NCBI GenBank assembly: GCA_944328495.1
Contig: CALVHR010000005.1
Coordinates: forward strand, 17,067 to 81,066
DNA: 64,000 nucleotides
Reading direction: 5' to 3'
Source of the DNA: an uncultured Clostridia bacterium
GTDB lineage: Bacteria > Bacillota > Clostridia > Christensenellales > Borkfalkiaceae
A program made the translations under genes and the position numbers. Positions 24,634-33,124 of this stretch are shown here, piece by piece (within the stretch, counting starts at the first letter, position 1; every line of letters starts with the position of its first letter). Under the pieces are notes generated by a model, which saw only the letters and a list, made by a program, of their open reading frames with translations, was not told the origin of the DNA and did not search any database.

Positions 24634-26952
24634 TCACAGTCCCGCAATGGCGTTGCGGAACACGGCGTCCGCCTCGGATACGGGAATAAAGTTCAGCTCA
24701 CTGCGCACATTGGCGGGGATCTCTTCCTCGTCCTTCGCATTGTCTTTGGGAATGATAATATTGCGAATGCCGATGCGGTGTGCCGCGAGCGCTTTCTCTT
24801 TGAGACCGCCGATGGGCAGAACTTTGCCGCGCAGTGTGATCTCGCCCGTCATTGCAATGTCTTTACGCACGGGCTTGTGGGTGAACGCGGACAAAATAGC
24901 GGTCGCCATCGTGATCCCCGCACTGGGCCCGTCCTTGGGCGTCGCGCCCTCGGGAACGTGGATATGGATATCCGTTTCCGAAAACGCTTCGGCGGGAATG
25001 CCGTACTTATCCGCATGGGCGCGGATATAGCTGATCGCCGCGCGCGCCGATTCTTTCATCACATCGCCGAGTTTCCCCGTGAGCAGGATCTCGCCCTTGC
25101 CGGGCATGGTCGATACCTCGATGGTCAGCGTCGTGCCGCCCACGCTTGTCCACGCAAGCCCTGTTGCGGCGCCCACTTCATTGCCGTCAAGCTGTGCGGG
25201 ATCGTCGTTGTATTTGCGAATGCCCAGAATGCTTTCCAAATTCTCTTCGGTCACGATTTGTTTGCCGATGTCCTTGTTTTCGGCATAACGTACCGCGATT
25301 TTTCGGCACACGGACCCGATCTGACGCTCCAAATTGCGCACACCCGCTTCCATCGTATATCCTTCGATGATCGCCGTGAGCGCACCGTCCGTGATCTCCA
25401 AAAGCCCGTCGGGAAGTCCGTTTTCTTTAACTTTTTTGGGTACCAGGTAGCGCTTGGCGATCTCGCGCTTTTCATCCAGCGTATAGCCGTTGAGCTCGAT
25501 CAGCTCCATGCGGTCCAAAAGAGGTGCGGGGATGGTGTCCACCGTATTCGCCGTCGTGATGAACAAGACCTTGGAAAGATCGTACGGCACTTCGAGGAAA
25601 CGATCGCGGAAGGTCGCATTCTGCTCGGGATCGAGCACTTCCAAAAGTGCGCTTGCGGGATCGCCGCGCATATCCGAAGATACTTTGTCGATCTCATCCA
25701 ACAAAAACACGGGATTGATGCTGCCCGCTTGCTTCATGGCATAGATGATGCGCCCCGGGATCGCGCCGACGTACGTCCTGCGATGGCCGCGGATCTCCGC
25801 TTCGTCCTTGACGCCGCCCAAGCTCATCCGCACAAATTTTCTGCCCAGCGCCCGCGCGACCGAACGCGCTATGGACGTCTTGCCGACGCCCGGAGGGCCC
25901 ACAAAACAGAGAATGGGCGCATTCATGCTCTTTGTGAGCTGCAAAACCGCAAGGTATTCCGTAATGCGCGTTTTCACCTTTTCCAGCCCGTAATGATCTT
26001 CGTCCAGGATCTTCTGCGCATCCGCAAGATTCTCGGTGTCTTTGGTCTCCTCCGTCCACGGCAGATCGATCAGCCAGTCAAGATAGTTCCGAATCACCGT
26101 ATATTCGGGCGAAGACGGCGGCATTTTGTCCGTGCGAGCGATCTCTTTGAGCGCCTTTTCTTCGATCTCGGGGGGCATATGCTTTTCCTTGATCTGCGTT
26201 GTCAGAGTATCCCGCTCTTCCTCGTCGTCGCCCAGTTCGTTATGGATGGCTTTGAGCTGCTCGCGCAGGAAATATTCTTTTTGGTTCTTGTCGATGTTCT
26301 GACGCACCGCCGCGCTGATCTTCTTTTCCAGCTTTGCGATCTCCAGTTCGTCGTTGAGACAGCGCTCAAATATTTTCAGGCGCTCGACGACGTTCGCGGT
26401 TTCCAGGATCTGCTGCTTGATGTCCTCTTTGATATGAAGATAAGACAGCGCGTTGGAAACATACGCATCCGGTTCGGTAAACTTTTCCAGCGTCGCGGCG
26501 GCATCCTTGGGAAATCGCATATCGCTCGCCTGAATGTCGCGCATCACATCCTGCGCGGTGCGAAAATACGCCTCTTCCAACACCGGATCCCCGTGCAGCG
26601 ATTTCACTTCGTACACGTTTGCATACAGACAGCCGTCCTCTTCGTATATCTCTTCCGCTTTGGCGCGGTATAATCCGTCTACGGTCACGCGAAGATTCCC
26701 CGACGAAAGTTTCGCAATCTGTTTGATCTTGACAACTGTCCCGACCGCACAGATATCGTCGGGCGTGATATCGTTTTTATTGGCGTCGCGCTGATAACTG
26801 ACAAACAAAGTCATATCCCGCTCGGAAGCACGCGAAATCGCGGTGAGCGAAATAAGCCTCCCCGCATCGAAGGAATTCACCGTTTCGGGAAATATCACTT
26901 TGCCCCGCAACGCTACCACGGGATAATTGACAATCTTTTTACTTTTCGGCAT
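24634..26952 (-). CDS. lon: ATP-dependent endopeptidase La (Lon)
   Basis: Lon degrades misfolded and short-lived regulatory proteins in the cytoplasm. The 772 residues contain the N-terminal substrate domain (1-200), a coiled coil, the AAA+ module with Walker A GPPGVGKTS and Walker B PVFLLDEIDK, and the protease domain with the Ser-Lys dyad (Ser about 677 in KDGPSAGITM; Lys about 720 in GGLKEKALAA). Length is normal. The 5' leader of about 80 bases folds into two G+C-rich hairpins, the second ending close to the ribosome site AGGGGT, so translation may be controlled. engB follows. Confidence 0.95.
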   Translation of the reverse strand: MPKSKKIVNYPVVALRGKVIFPETVNSFDAGRLISLTAISRASERDMTLFVSYQRDANKNDITPDDICAVGTVVKIKQIAKLSSGNLRVTVDGLYRAKAEEIYEEDGCLYANVYEVKSLHGDPVLEEAYFRTAQDVMRDIQASDMRFPKDAAATLEKFTEPDAYVSNALSYLHIKEDIKQQILETANVVERLKIFERCLNDELEIAKLEKKISAAVRQNIDKNQKEYFLREQLKAIHNELGDDEEERDTLTTQIKEKHMPPEIEEKALKEIARTDKMPPSSPEYTVIRNYLDWLIDLPWTEETKDTENLADAQKILDEDHYGLEKVKTRITEYLAVLQLTKSMNAPILCFVGPPGVGKTSIARSVARALGRKFVRMSLGGVKDEAEIRGHRRTYVGAIPGRIIYAMKQAGSINPVFLLDEIDKVSSDMRGDPASALLEVLDPEQNATFRDRFLEVPYDLSKVLFITTANTVDTIPAPLLDRMELIELNGYTLDEKREIAKRYLVPKKVKENGLPDGLLEITDGALTAIIEGYTMEAGVRNLERQIGSVCRKIAVRYAENKDIGKQIVTEENLESILGIRKYNDDPAQLDGNEVGAATGLAWTSVGGTTLTIEVSTMPGKGEILLTGKLGDVMKESARAAISYIRAHADKYGIPAEAFSETDIHIHVPEGATPKDGPSAGITMATAILSAFTHKPVRKDIAMTGEITLRGKVLPIGGLKEKALAAHRIGIRNIIIPKDNAKDEEEIPANVRSELNFIPVSEADAVFRNAIAGL

Positions 26953-26965
26953 AATTTACCCCTGC

Positions 26966-27022
26966 GCCGCAAGCGGCGCGAATTTATATCTCTTGTTCGG
27001 TACGGCGCACAGACGTGCGCCG
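26966..27022 (-). promoter_or_regulatory. Structured lon leader: two hairpins next to the ribosome site
   Basis: On the minus strand the leader has GGCGCAC-GTCT-GTGCGCC (about 27004-27021) and then GCGCCGC-TT-GCGGCGC (about 26966-26981), which ends one or two bases before the AGGGG ribosome site. The second could hinder ribosome access or protect the RNA. No HrcA (CIRCE) or CtsR site was seen. Confidence 0.4.
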
Positions 27023-27040
27023 CCGCAATCTTTCCTTTTC

Positions 27041-27069
27041 AGTATAACACAATTCCCGCACTTTTACAA
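27041..27069 (-). promoter_or_regulatory. Sigma-A promoter of lon-engB
   Basis: TTGTAA (27064-27069), 17-base spacer, TATACT (27041-27046) on the minus strand. Confidence 0.7.
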
Positions 27070-27158
27070 GCCAATTTGATTTTTTGCATACCGCGCTTTG
27101 CGTTTTTTGCAATTCTTTCACAAAGTTTCCGTTTTTCGCTCGGTTTTGCAAAACAGAA

Positions 27159-27180
27159 GGCGCACCCCGCAGGGCGCGCC
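27159..27180 (-). terminator. Terminator of the nfnAB operon
   Basis: A 9-base stem with one G-U pair (27159-27167 with 27172-27180) directly follows the nfnB stop and is followed on the minus strand by TTCTGTTTTGC. Confidence 0.6.
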
Positions 27181-27185
27181 CGATA

Positions 27186-28577
27186 TCAATTCTTGTTTTT
27201 AATATATTCGTCGATGGCTTCCGCGGCCGTCTTGCCCGCGCCCATCGCAAGAATAACCGTCGCGGCACCCGTAACGGCATCGCCTCCCGCATATACGCCT
27301 TCGCGCGAGGTCAACCCGTGCTCGTCTGCAATGATCCCGCCCCATTTCTGCGTTTCCAAACCTTTGGTCGTGTTCTTGATCAGCGGGTTGGGACTCGTTC
27401 CGATCGCCATGATCACGCAATCGCATTCCAGCGTGAATTCGCTGCCTGCCTTCTCTACGGGACGGCGCCTGCCCGAAGCATCGGGCTCGCCCAGCTCCAT
27501 CTCCACACAGGTCATGCCGCGCACCATGCCGTTTTCACCTTCCAAGATCGCCGTCGGATTGGTCAGAAATTTAAAGACGATCCCCTCTTCCTTCGCATGT
27601 TCCACTTCCTCCGCGCGCGCGGGAAGTTCGTGCTCGCTGCGGCGGTAAACAATATATACTTCTTCCGCGCCCAAACGCTTTGCACAGCGCGCCGCGTCCA
27701 TCGCGACGTTGCCGCCGCCCACGACCGCTACTTTCTTCACATGCAAAACGGGCGTGCGCGAATTGTCTTTATACGCCTTCATCAGATTGACGCGGGTCAA
27801 AAACTCATTCGCGGAATACACGCTCTTCAAATTTTCGCCCGGAATGTTCATAAACCGCGGCAGACCCGCACCGCTCCCGACAAATACCGCTTCGAATCCG
27901 TATTCCCCCATCAGTTCATCGATCGAAAGCACTTTGCCGATGACCATGTTGGTCTCCACTTTCACGCCAAGCGCTTTGAGGTTATCGATCTCTTTTTCGA
28001 CGATGAGCTTGGGAAGACGAAATTCGGGAATGCCGTATACGAGCACGCCGCCCGCCAGGTGCAGCGCCTCGAAGACCGTCACATCATAGCCGCGCTTGGC
28101 AAGATCGCCCGCGCAGGTCAGCCCCGCAGGCCCGCTGCCGACAACCGCCACTTTGTGGCCGTTCGGCTCCGCCTTGACGGGAAGATCGCAGCTGTTTGCA
28201 TTGTGCCAATCGGCAACAAAACGCTCCAGCCTGCCGATCGCGACGGGCTCGCCTTTGATGCCGCGCACGCACTTGCTCTCGCACTGCGTCTCCTGCGGGC
28301 AGACCCTGCCGCATACCGCGGGAAGCGAACTCGTCTTCTGTATGATCTGATACGCCTCTTCGAATTCCCCTGCCGCGACTTTCGCAATAAATTCGGGGAT
28401 ATGTATCTTTACCGGACATCCCCCGATGCAGGGTTTATGTTTACAATTGAGGCACCGCTGCGCCTCTTCGATCGCAGTTTCTGCCGTATATCCGAGCGCA
28501 ACCTCGTAAAAATTTTTATTGCGCACTTCGGGCGCCTGCGAAGGCATCTCGTGCTTTTTGGGAGACATGTTCGGCAT
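27186..28577 (-). CDS. nfnB: NADPH-dependent NfnB subunit (GltD-like flavoprotein)
   Basis: The 463-residue flavoprotein resembles the small subunit of glutamate synthase, but its neighbour shows that it is the large subunit of NfnAB. It has an N-terminal two-cluster iron-sulfur region (CLNCKHKPCIGGCP; then CGRVCPQETQCESKC), a first FAD dinucleotide fold (VVGSGPAGLTCA), an NADP fold (VVGGGNVAMDAAR) and a C-terminal GDAVTGAATVILAMGAG that closes the FAD site. NfnAB couples NADH and reduced ferredoxin oxidation to NADP+ reduction by flavin-based bifurcation (established for clostridia). The start has AAGGAGG nine bases upstream, one base after the nfnA stop. Confidence 0.88.
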   Translation of the reverse strand: MPNMSPKKHEMPSQAPEVRNKNFYEVALGYTAETAIEEAQRCLNCKHKPCIGGCPVKIHIPEFIAKVAAGEFEEAYQIIQKTSSLPAVCGRVCPQETQCESKCVRGIKGEPVAIGRLERFVADWHNANSCDLPVKAEPNGHKVAVVGSGPAGLTCAGDLAKRGYDVTVFEALHLAGGVLVYGIPEFRLPKLIVEKEIDNLKALGVKVETNMVIGKVLSIDELMGEYGFEAVFVGSGAGLPRFMNIPGENLKSVYSANEFLTRVNLMKAYKDNSRTPVLHVKKVAVVGGGNVAMDAARCAKRLGAEEVYIVYRRSEHELPARAEEVEHAKEEGIVFKFLTNPTAILEGENGMVRGMTCVEMELGEPDASGRRRPVEKAGSEFTLECDCVIMAIGTSPNPLIKNTTKGLETQKWGGIIADEHGLTSREGVYAGGDAVTGAATVILAMGAGKTAAEAIDEYIKNKN

Positions 28578-28578
28578 C

Positions 28579-29421
28579 TTACTTTACCTCCTTTTTAAAG
28601 AGGTTGCACGCTTCCTCGCGCTCTCTCTTTTCAAAATCCCTGTACGTCGACGCGCGTTTCAAAATTTCATCGTAATCCACTTCGTGCCCGTCAAAATCCG
28701 GACCGTCCACGCAGGCAAATTTCGTCTTGCCCGCAACCGTCAGACGGCAGCAGCCGCACATGCCCGTCCCGTCGATCATGATCGGGTTCATGCTGACCAT
28801 CGTCTTGATATTGTGCTGCTTTGTCAGAAGAGACACAAACTTCATCATCACGACCGGCCCGATCGCAATCACTTCGTCATATGCGTTCCCCGCCTCGATG
28901 AGCGCTTTGAGCGCATCCGTTACCAGCCCCTTTTCGCCGTAACTCCCGTCGTCCGTCATCATCTTATACACGTCGGACACAGCGCGGAATTCCTCTTCCA
29001 AAATCACGAGATCTTTGTTGCGGAAACCGACGATGCTGTGCACTTCGGCGCCCAGCTCATGCAGTTTTTTCGCAACGGGATATGCGATCGCACAGCCGAC
29101 GCCGCCGCCCACGACCGCCACTTTTTTCAAGCCGTCCAAATGCGACGGCTCGCCCAAAGGCCCTACAAAATCATGAATAAAATCACCCTCGTTTAAATGA
29201 TTCAGGCGCTCCGTTGTACCGCCCACGATCTGGAAAATGATCGTGACCGTGCCGCGCGCGCGATCATAATCGGCGACGGTGAGCGGGATCCGCTCCCCTT
29301 CTTCGTCCACGCGCAAAATGACAAACTGCCCCGGCTGCGCCTTCTTTGCGATAAAGGGCGCATCCACTTCCATCAGCGTGACGGTGGGATTCAACTCTCT
29401 CTTTTTTAAGATCTTATACAT
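28579..29421 (-). CDS. nfnA: NADH-dependent NfnA subunit (sulfide/dihydroorotate dehydrogenase-like FAD protein)
   Basis: The 280-residue protein is a ferredoxin-reductase-like subunit: an N-terminal FAD-binding barrel (QPGQFVILRV, RIPLTVADYD), a nucleotide-binding half (KVAVVGGGVGCAIAYPVA) and a C-terminal [2Fe-2S] site with GTGMCGCCR and KFACVDGPDFDG. It is homologous to PyrK-type proteins but its pairing with the GltD-like gene identifies NfnAB. It would bind NADH in the bifurcating transhydrogenase. The ATG at 29421 has AGGTAGG upstream. The promoter at 29521-29549 overlaps a perfect palindrome. Confidence 0.88.
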   Translation of the reverse strand: MYKILKKRELNPTVTLMEVDAPFIAKKAQPGQFVILRVDEEGERIPLTVADYDRARGTVTIIFQIVGGTTERLNHLNEGDFIHDFVGPLGEPSHLDGLKKVAVVGGGVGCAIAYPVAKKLHELGAEVHSIVGFRNKDLVILEEEFRAVSDVYKMMTDDGSYGEKGLVTDALKALIEAGNAYDEVIAIGPVVMMKFVSLLTKQHNIKTMVSMNPIMIDGTGMCGCCRLTVAGKTKFACVDGPDFDGHEVDYDEILKRASTYRDFEKREREEACNLFKKEVK

Positions 29422-29514
29422 AACCTACCTGTCCTTTTCCGTTTGCGCGGCAGAATGCGATCCGCCCTCTGCACACACGCCGCTCGCGCGCACAGGCGCG
29501 CACAATATTGTATC

Positions 29515-29527
29515 TTATACAGTATAA
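29515..29527. promoter_or_regulatory. Palindrome overlapping the nfnAB -10
   Basis: TTATACAGTATAA is a perfect 13-base inverted repeat that covers the -10 hexamer. It differs from the known clostridial Rex site (TTGTTAAnnnnTTAACAA), so the binding protein, if any, is unknown. Confidence 0.35.
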
Positions 29528-29549
29528 ATGACGGCGCGTGTTTTTTCAA
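29521..29549 (-). promoter_or_regulatory. Sigma-A promoter of nfnAB
   Basis: TTGAAA (29544-29549), 17-base spacer, TATACT (29521-29526) on the minus strand. The leader is about 90 bases and has no recognised riboswitch. Confidence 0.75.
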
Positions 29550-29651
29550 GCATTTTGCGCCGCGTATGAAAAAAAATGCTATTCAAATTTTTTATGCCAT
29601 GTCTTTTTTCACTTCAAACACCCGTCGTCACATAAAAATTCCTCTCGCGCA

Positions 29652-30488
29652 TCAAAACCGAGCATATACGACGGACATGTCGTCACGAAATTTCAGGCGT
29701 GAAAATTTTTCGCAAGCGGGATCGGAATTCTGCGCGGCATGCAGTTTTTTCACTGCCTGTACGATGCCGTTCTCCGCGACGTCGGCGATCATTTCTGCGG
29801 GACTTTTATACAGCCCGAACAGATCGTACGCTTCCGCAAATCCGTCCGAAAAGAGCAGAACGTCTTTCAGTCCCGCGATCGGAACGCTCCCCATGACAGC
29901 CGTATCCAGCCCCTCGACCGTGTGCGCGAGCGCACCGTACCCGCCCGCTTTGTTCATCCGCGCGCGGTTTTGCAGAATCTGCGGCACGATCCGCGGAAAA
30001 GTCTCTAAAAAAGGAAGTCCTTCTTCCCGCGCAATTTTTTTCATTTGCAAAAGGAGCGCTTCGTCCAGTTTTACAAGCCGTTCGTCGAGAAGATACCGAA
30101 CGCCCCCTTCCCTGTCCCGAAGAACAATGCCCGCATCGCCCAAACAGTAATATTCCAGCATTCCGCCGCGCTCCCGCACGGCGGAGATCATGGCGGAAGG
30201 CTTATCTTTTACCTGCGATGCGCCCAAAAATGAATCATACGTCTCCGCTGTTTTACGCACACATTCCCGCATGATCGAAAGGAACGACGCATCTTTTTTC
30301 AACAAGCCTGCCAAAGTATCGCGAAAAGTACGCGCATACCATTCCGCATCGGTAAACGCGTCCGTAACTTTACAGCCGTCCACTCCCGTTGCCCCGTCGA
30401 TGACAAACGCAAACCGTTCACAGGCGAACAGCGCGTCTTCGCAATGCGTATTCTTTGCGCCGCAAAGATATGTGTAAATATTGCGCAT
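29652..30488 (-). CDS. PP2C-type protein phosphatase
   Basis: The 278-residue protein has the PPM metal-site motifs in order: ED in THCEDALFACE, DGATG (residues 31-35), GDAGIVL in the middle, LFSDGFAEAYD and the final RDDMSVVYA. This fold removes phosphate from Ser/Thr residues. No sensor or membrane domain is present and no partner kinase or anti-sigma factor is adjacent, so the target is unknown. The ATG at 30488 has GGAG about 12 bases upstream, while an out-of-frame ATG lies closer to it, so initiation may be modest. Confidence 0.8.
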   Translation of the reverse strand: MRNIYTYLCGAKNTHCEDALFACERFAFVIDGATGVDGCKVTDAFTDAEWYARTFRDTLAGLLKKDASFLSIMRECVRKTAETYDSFLGASQVKDKPSAMISAVRERGGMLEYYCLGDAGIVLRDREGGVRYLLDERLVKLDEALLLQMKKIAREEGLPFLETFPRIVPQILQNRARMNKAGGYGALAHTVEGLDTAVMGSVPIAGLKDVLLFSDGFAEAYDLFGLYKSPAEMIADVAENGIVQAVKKLHAAQNSDPACEKFSRLKFRDDMSVVYARF

Positions 30489-30538
30489 CTGTCCATATGC
30501 TCCTTCTTTTCAGTGCCTTAACATAGCCCGCTCTTATC

Positions 30539-30567
30539 AGTATAAAACTCGGCACACAATTTTTCAA
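30539..30567 (-). promoter_or_regulatory. Sigma-A promoter of the PP2C gene
   Basis: TTGAAA (30562-30567), 17-base spacer, TATACT (30539-30544) on the minus strand. Confidence 0.7.
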
Positions 30568-30621
30568 GCAATTTGCCGCTATTAACAAAATTTTTTGCCG
30601 CCGCCTTAAAAAAGCACAAAA

Positions 30622-30660
30622 TTTCAAAGCGCCCGACGCTTTGCGTCGGGCGCTTTGAAA
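30622..30660 (-). terminator. Terminator of the 61-residue gene
   Basis: An 18-base perfect stem (30622-30639 with 30643-30660) with a 3-base loop is followed on the minus strand by TTTGTGCTTTTTT, 26 bases after the stop codon. Confidence 0.8.
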
Positions 30661-30686
30661 ACGGAAAAGGCATTTCGCCGCACCTT

Positions 30687-30872
30687 TTACCTTTGCTGCA
30701 TTTTTTCAACGGTGATCCTGTAACAGTCACCGCTTTCGAGCGAATAGAGAAACCCTTCTTTCTCTTTTCGGAACTCCCCCACATAAAATTCCTGCATATA
30801 CCGCAACAAATCGTCGGATATATCCTGCCGAACCGAATATTGCCACTTCGGCTTTCCTTCAAGCACAACCAT
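30687..30872 (-). CDS. Small orphan protein of 61 residues
   Basis: The gene is supported by a complete expression unit: a sigma-A-like promoter (30917-30944), an ideal GAAGGAGG ribosome site, the ORF and an intrinsic terminator (30622-30660). The product starts MVVLEGKPKWQYSVRQD and ends YRITVEKMQQR; it is soluble, has no Cys pair or transmembrane segment, and is predicted alpha/beta by eye. I do not recognise the family. Its promoter sits inside a near-perfect palindrome with several GTCGAA motifs, which suggests tight regulation, possibly by Spo0A. Confidence 0.65.
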   Translation of the reverse strand: MVVLEGKPKWQYSVRQDISDDLLRYMQEFYVGEFRKEKEGFLYSLESGDCYRITVEKMQQR

Positions 30873-30897
30873 AAAACGACCTCCTTCGTATTTAATC

Positions 30898-30934
30898 TGT
30901 CGTTTTCGACAATAGTATTATACCATTTTCGACG
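30898..30934. promoter_or_regulatory. Palindromic operator with repeated GTCGAA motifs
   Basis: Arms 30906-30918 and 30920-30932 match at 11 of 13 positions around a single central base, with the -10 in the middle. A second perfect repeat, TGTCG-TTTT-CGACA, is at 30898-30911. The minus-strand TTGTCGAAAA fits the Spo0A box core TGTCGAA; another perfect core (TTTTGTCGAA) is at 31004-31013 on the plus strand. Function is inferred. Confidence 0.5.
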
Positions 30935-30944
30935 ATATTCGCAA
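30917..30944 (-). promoter_or_regulatory. Promoter of the 61-residue gene
   Basis: TATAAT (30917-30922), with TTGCGA (30939-30944) 16 bases upstream on the minus strand and an upstream TGG. Confidence 0.6.
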
Positions 30945-31126
30945 AACAATTGTCCTCCGAAAGCAGTGAGAGGTTTTGTCGTTTCGGCACTTCTTTTTAA
31001 AATTTTGTCGAACGATGCGAGATGCGCAGATACAGAGATATCCCGAGCCCTATAAACAGCGCATGATTTTTGCAATTGCGTTGCGTAACGGAACCGCGAA
31101 ATCTCGGCATCATTTTCTTTGCATTT

Positions 31127-31155
31127 AAAAAAGCCCCGCTATTGCAGGGCCTTTT
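31127..31155 (-). terminator. Terminator of the radC-gltX-kinase-regulator operon
   Basis: A stem of about 12 pairs with one mismatch around a TATT loop is followed on the minus strand by TTTTTTAAATG, just past the response regulator stop. Confidence 0.7.
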
Positions 31156-31173
31156 CACTTGCAAATTTTATGT

Positions 31174-31824
31174 TCAGCCGCCGAGCGTCGCTTTCATTTT
31201 CGCGATCGCATCCGCACGGCTGTCACAGCCGAGTTTCATGTAAATGGCGCTGATATAGTTGCGCGCCGTTCCGTCCGAAAGATTGAGTGCGGACGCGATC
31301 TGGCGGTTGTTAAATCCTTCATAGATCATCACCGCGATCTCCACTTCACGGTCAGAAAGTCCGAAAGCCCGACGCAATTTGATCTCGCGGTCAGACGTAA
31401 CCATCTTTGCCGCGTCCGTGATCTTTTTCGCGATCTTTGCAGGCAGTATGGTATCTCCCGCATACGCGTTGCGGATCGCATCGATCAGCGCGGGCGCGCT
31501 GATATCCTTGAGAAGGTATCCGCACGCGCCGTTGTTGAGCGCGCTCAAAATATAATCACTGTCGTCAAAGGTCGTGAGCATAAGCACTTTCACATTCGGA
31601 TAACGTTTCTTGATCTCGCCCGTCGTCACAACGCCGTTCATGTTCGGCATACGGATATCCAAAAGCACGACATCGGGCACACAGCCCTGTTCCATGCGTT
31701 CGAGCGCATCCTGCCCGTCGCTCGCAAGCGCGATCACTTCCAGATCTTCGGACGAAGAGAGAACACTGCGGATCCCTTCCGACAAAATTACCTGATCATC
31801 GACGATCATCACTTTGATCTTCAT
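31174..31824 (-). CDS. NarL/LuxR-family response regulator
   Basis: The 216-residue protein has a receiver domain (acidic pocket in VMIVDDQ, phospho-acceptor Asp in VVLLDIRMPNMNG, Lys in GYLLKDIS) and a LuxR-type helix-turn-helix (LSDREVEIAVMIYEGFNNRQIASALNLS, read as LSDREVEIAVMIYEG and FNNRQIASALNLS). Its start overlaps the histidine kinase by 29 bases, so the two are a two-component pair under translational coupling. Target genes are unknown; the closest group by architecture is LiaR/DesR/NarL. Confidence 0.88.
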   Translation of the reverse strand: MKIKVMIVDDQVILSEGIRSVLSSSEDLEVIALASDGQDALERMEQGCVPDVVLLDIRMPNMNGVVTTGEIKKRYPNVKVLMLTTFDDSDYILSALNNGACGYLLKDISAPALIDAIRNAYAGDTILPAKIAKKITDAAKMVTSDREIKLRRAFGLSDREVEIAVMIYEGFNNRQIASALNLSDGTARNYISAIYMKLGCDSRADAIAKMKATLGG

Positions 31825-33124
31825 TCCCTTTCTCCTTTTGCGCGGTAATTTTCAGCGAACCGGGCAGACTGAGCAAAATCTCAAAGCCTTCCCCCTCTTC
31901 CGAGGAAAAATGCACCATCCCGCCCAGGCTCTCCGCTTTGGCACGCATGCCCGACAATCCGAATCCCTCTTTGAATTTTTTCATATCTACGCCCGTGCCG
32001 TTATCGGACAAAAGAAATTCGACAAAATTTCCTTTATCTTTCAGTTCAAACAAAAATGCGGTACTGCCGCCGTGGCGAATGCCGTTGGAAATACCTTCCC
32101 GCAGCGTATTGCTGATAAAACGTTCCGCCTCTTCGGTCAGTTCCAAATCATCGATCTTGCTGCGGACGGTCAGATACGTGCCGTTTGCCGTCTCTTCGAG
32201 AATCCCTTCGAGATACTCTTTCAGCGTGACGTTTTCACGCCTGCCCGACAGCAAATGCACCGAAAGCCGCAACTGATCCAGACAGTTCTTTGCCTGAATA
32301 TTTGCCGCCGTGATGCACCGCTCTGCTTCCGCGACGTCTTTTCCGAGCGCGAGGCGCGCCGCTTCCGTCTGCATGATGACCGTTGTCAAAGAATGCCCCG
32401 CCGTATCGTGGATCTCCTTGGCGATGCGGTTGCGCTCTTCGAGAACCGTCGCTTCTTCCAGCTTGTCGTATGCGCGCAAAAGTTCTCTTCGGCTCTCTTC
32501 CAATTCGTGTAAATTTTCTTCGATTTGCCTGTTTTTGCGCGAAACGGTCATGGCAAAATTGAACATTACAAAATGCAGAACGAGCACCACGAGCGCAAGA
32601 AAATACTGCGACGATACCGCAAATGCGGAACCGAACTCGTTGTTGACGACCGCAATGACGGCATATACAGACGTGAACGCCACGAGATTTACCGCAAACA
32701 TGATGAGGTCGTCCCGCAGGGAAGGCGCGGAAATATAGTATTCCGAAAGGACGAGCACGTAGACGAGATAGCAGAACGAATCGGTCGCGACCGAAACGCG
32801 CCATCCCGAAAAGAAATTCAAAAGGATCAGCAATATGCTGTCGAGCACATACCAGGCGATCTTGCGGTGAAAAGTGCGCATGGCGAATATTTTCATCACC
32901 ATGGAAAAGAAAAGCAGGACGGAAACGGGAATGGTCAGATAAACCGCACCCTGTGCCCGCTCGAGCGCACTGAACACGACAATAAAGATGACGATCACGA
33001 GCAGAACAAGAATGACAAGGCGGATCGTCTGCAACATGTTCAGCTCGGCAAGCGATTTCACCAGCCCGCGCCGCTCTTTGCCTGTGCTCTTACCCTCTTT
33101 GCCCGTTTTTTTATCGGCGTTCAT
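31796..33124 (-). CDS. Membrane sensor histidine kinase, HisKA_3 (NarL-partner) type
   Basis: The frame is open to 33247, but the ATG at 33124 overlaps the gltX stop by four bases (ATGA) and is preceded by GGAGCAGG, giving 442 residues. About five or six transmembrane helices occupy residues 25-200 with almost no extracellular loop, so it probably senses the membrane itself. A coiled coil leads to the phospho-acceptor His in RIAKEIHDTAGHSL and to an HATPase domain (NTLREGISNGIRHGG, LSDNGTGVD, GFGLSGMRAKAESLGG). It phosphorylates the response regulator at 31174. Being fused by overlap to gltX is an odd operon arrangement. Confidence 0.87.
   Translation of the reverse strand: MNADKKTGKEGKSTGKERRGLVKSLAELNMLQTIRLVILVLLVIVIFIVVFSALERAQGAVYLTIPVSVLLFFSMVMKIFAMRTFHRKIAWYVLDSILLILLNFFSGWRVSVATDSFCYLVYVLVLSEYYISAPSLRDDLIMFAVNLVAFTSVYAVIAVVNNEFGSAFAVSSQYFLALVVLVLHFVMFNFAMTVSRKNRQIEENLHELEESRRELLRAYDKLEEATVLEERNRIAKEIHDTAGHSLTTVIMQTEAARLALGKDVAEAERCITAANIQAKNCLDQLRLSVHLLSGRRENVTLKEYLEGILEETANGTYLTVRSKIDDLELTEEAERFISNTLREGISNGIRHGGSTAFLFELKDKGNFVEFLLSDNGTGVDMKKFKEGFGLSGMRAKAESLGGMVHFSSEEGEGFEILLSLPGSLKITAQKEKGNEDQSDDRR

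Noticed and set aside
27880-27905. TTCGAATCC resembling a tRNA T-loop
   Set aside because: It is inside the nfnB coding sequence and no acceptor or anticodon stem can be formed around it.
30299-30496. Alternative ATG of the PP2C transcript closer to the ribosome site
   Set aside because: It reads another frame with no domain; the phosphatase frame starting at 30488 carries all PPM motifs.
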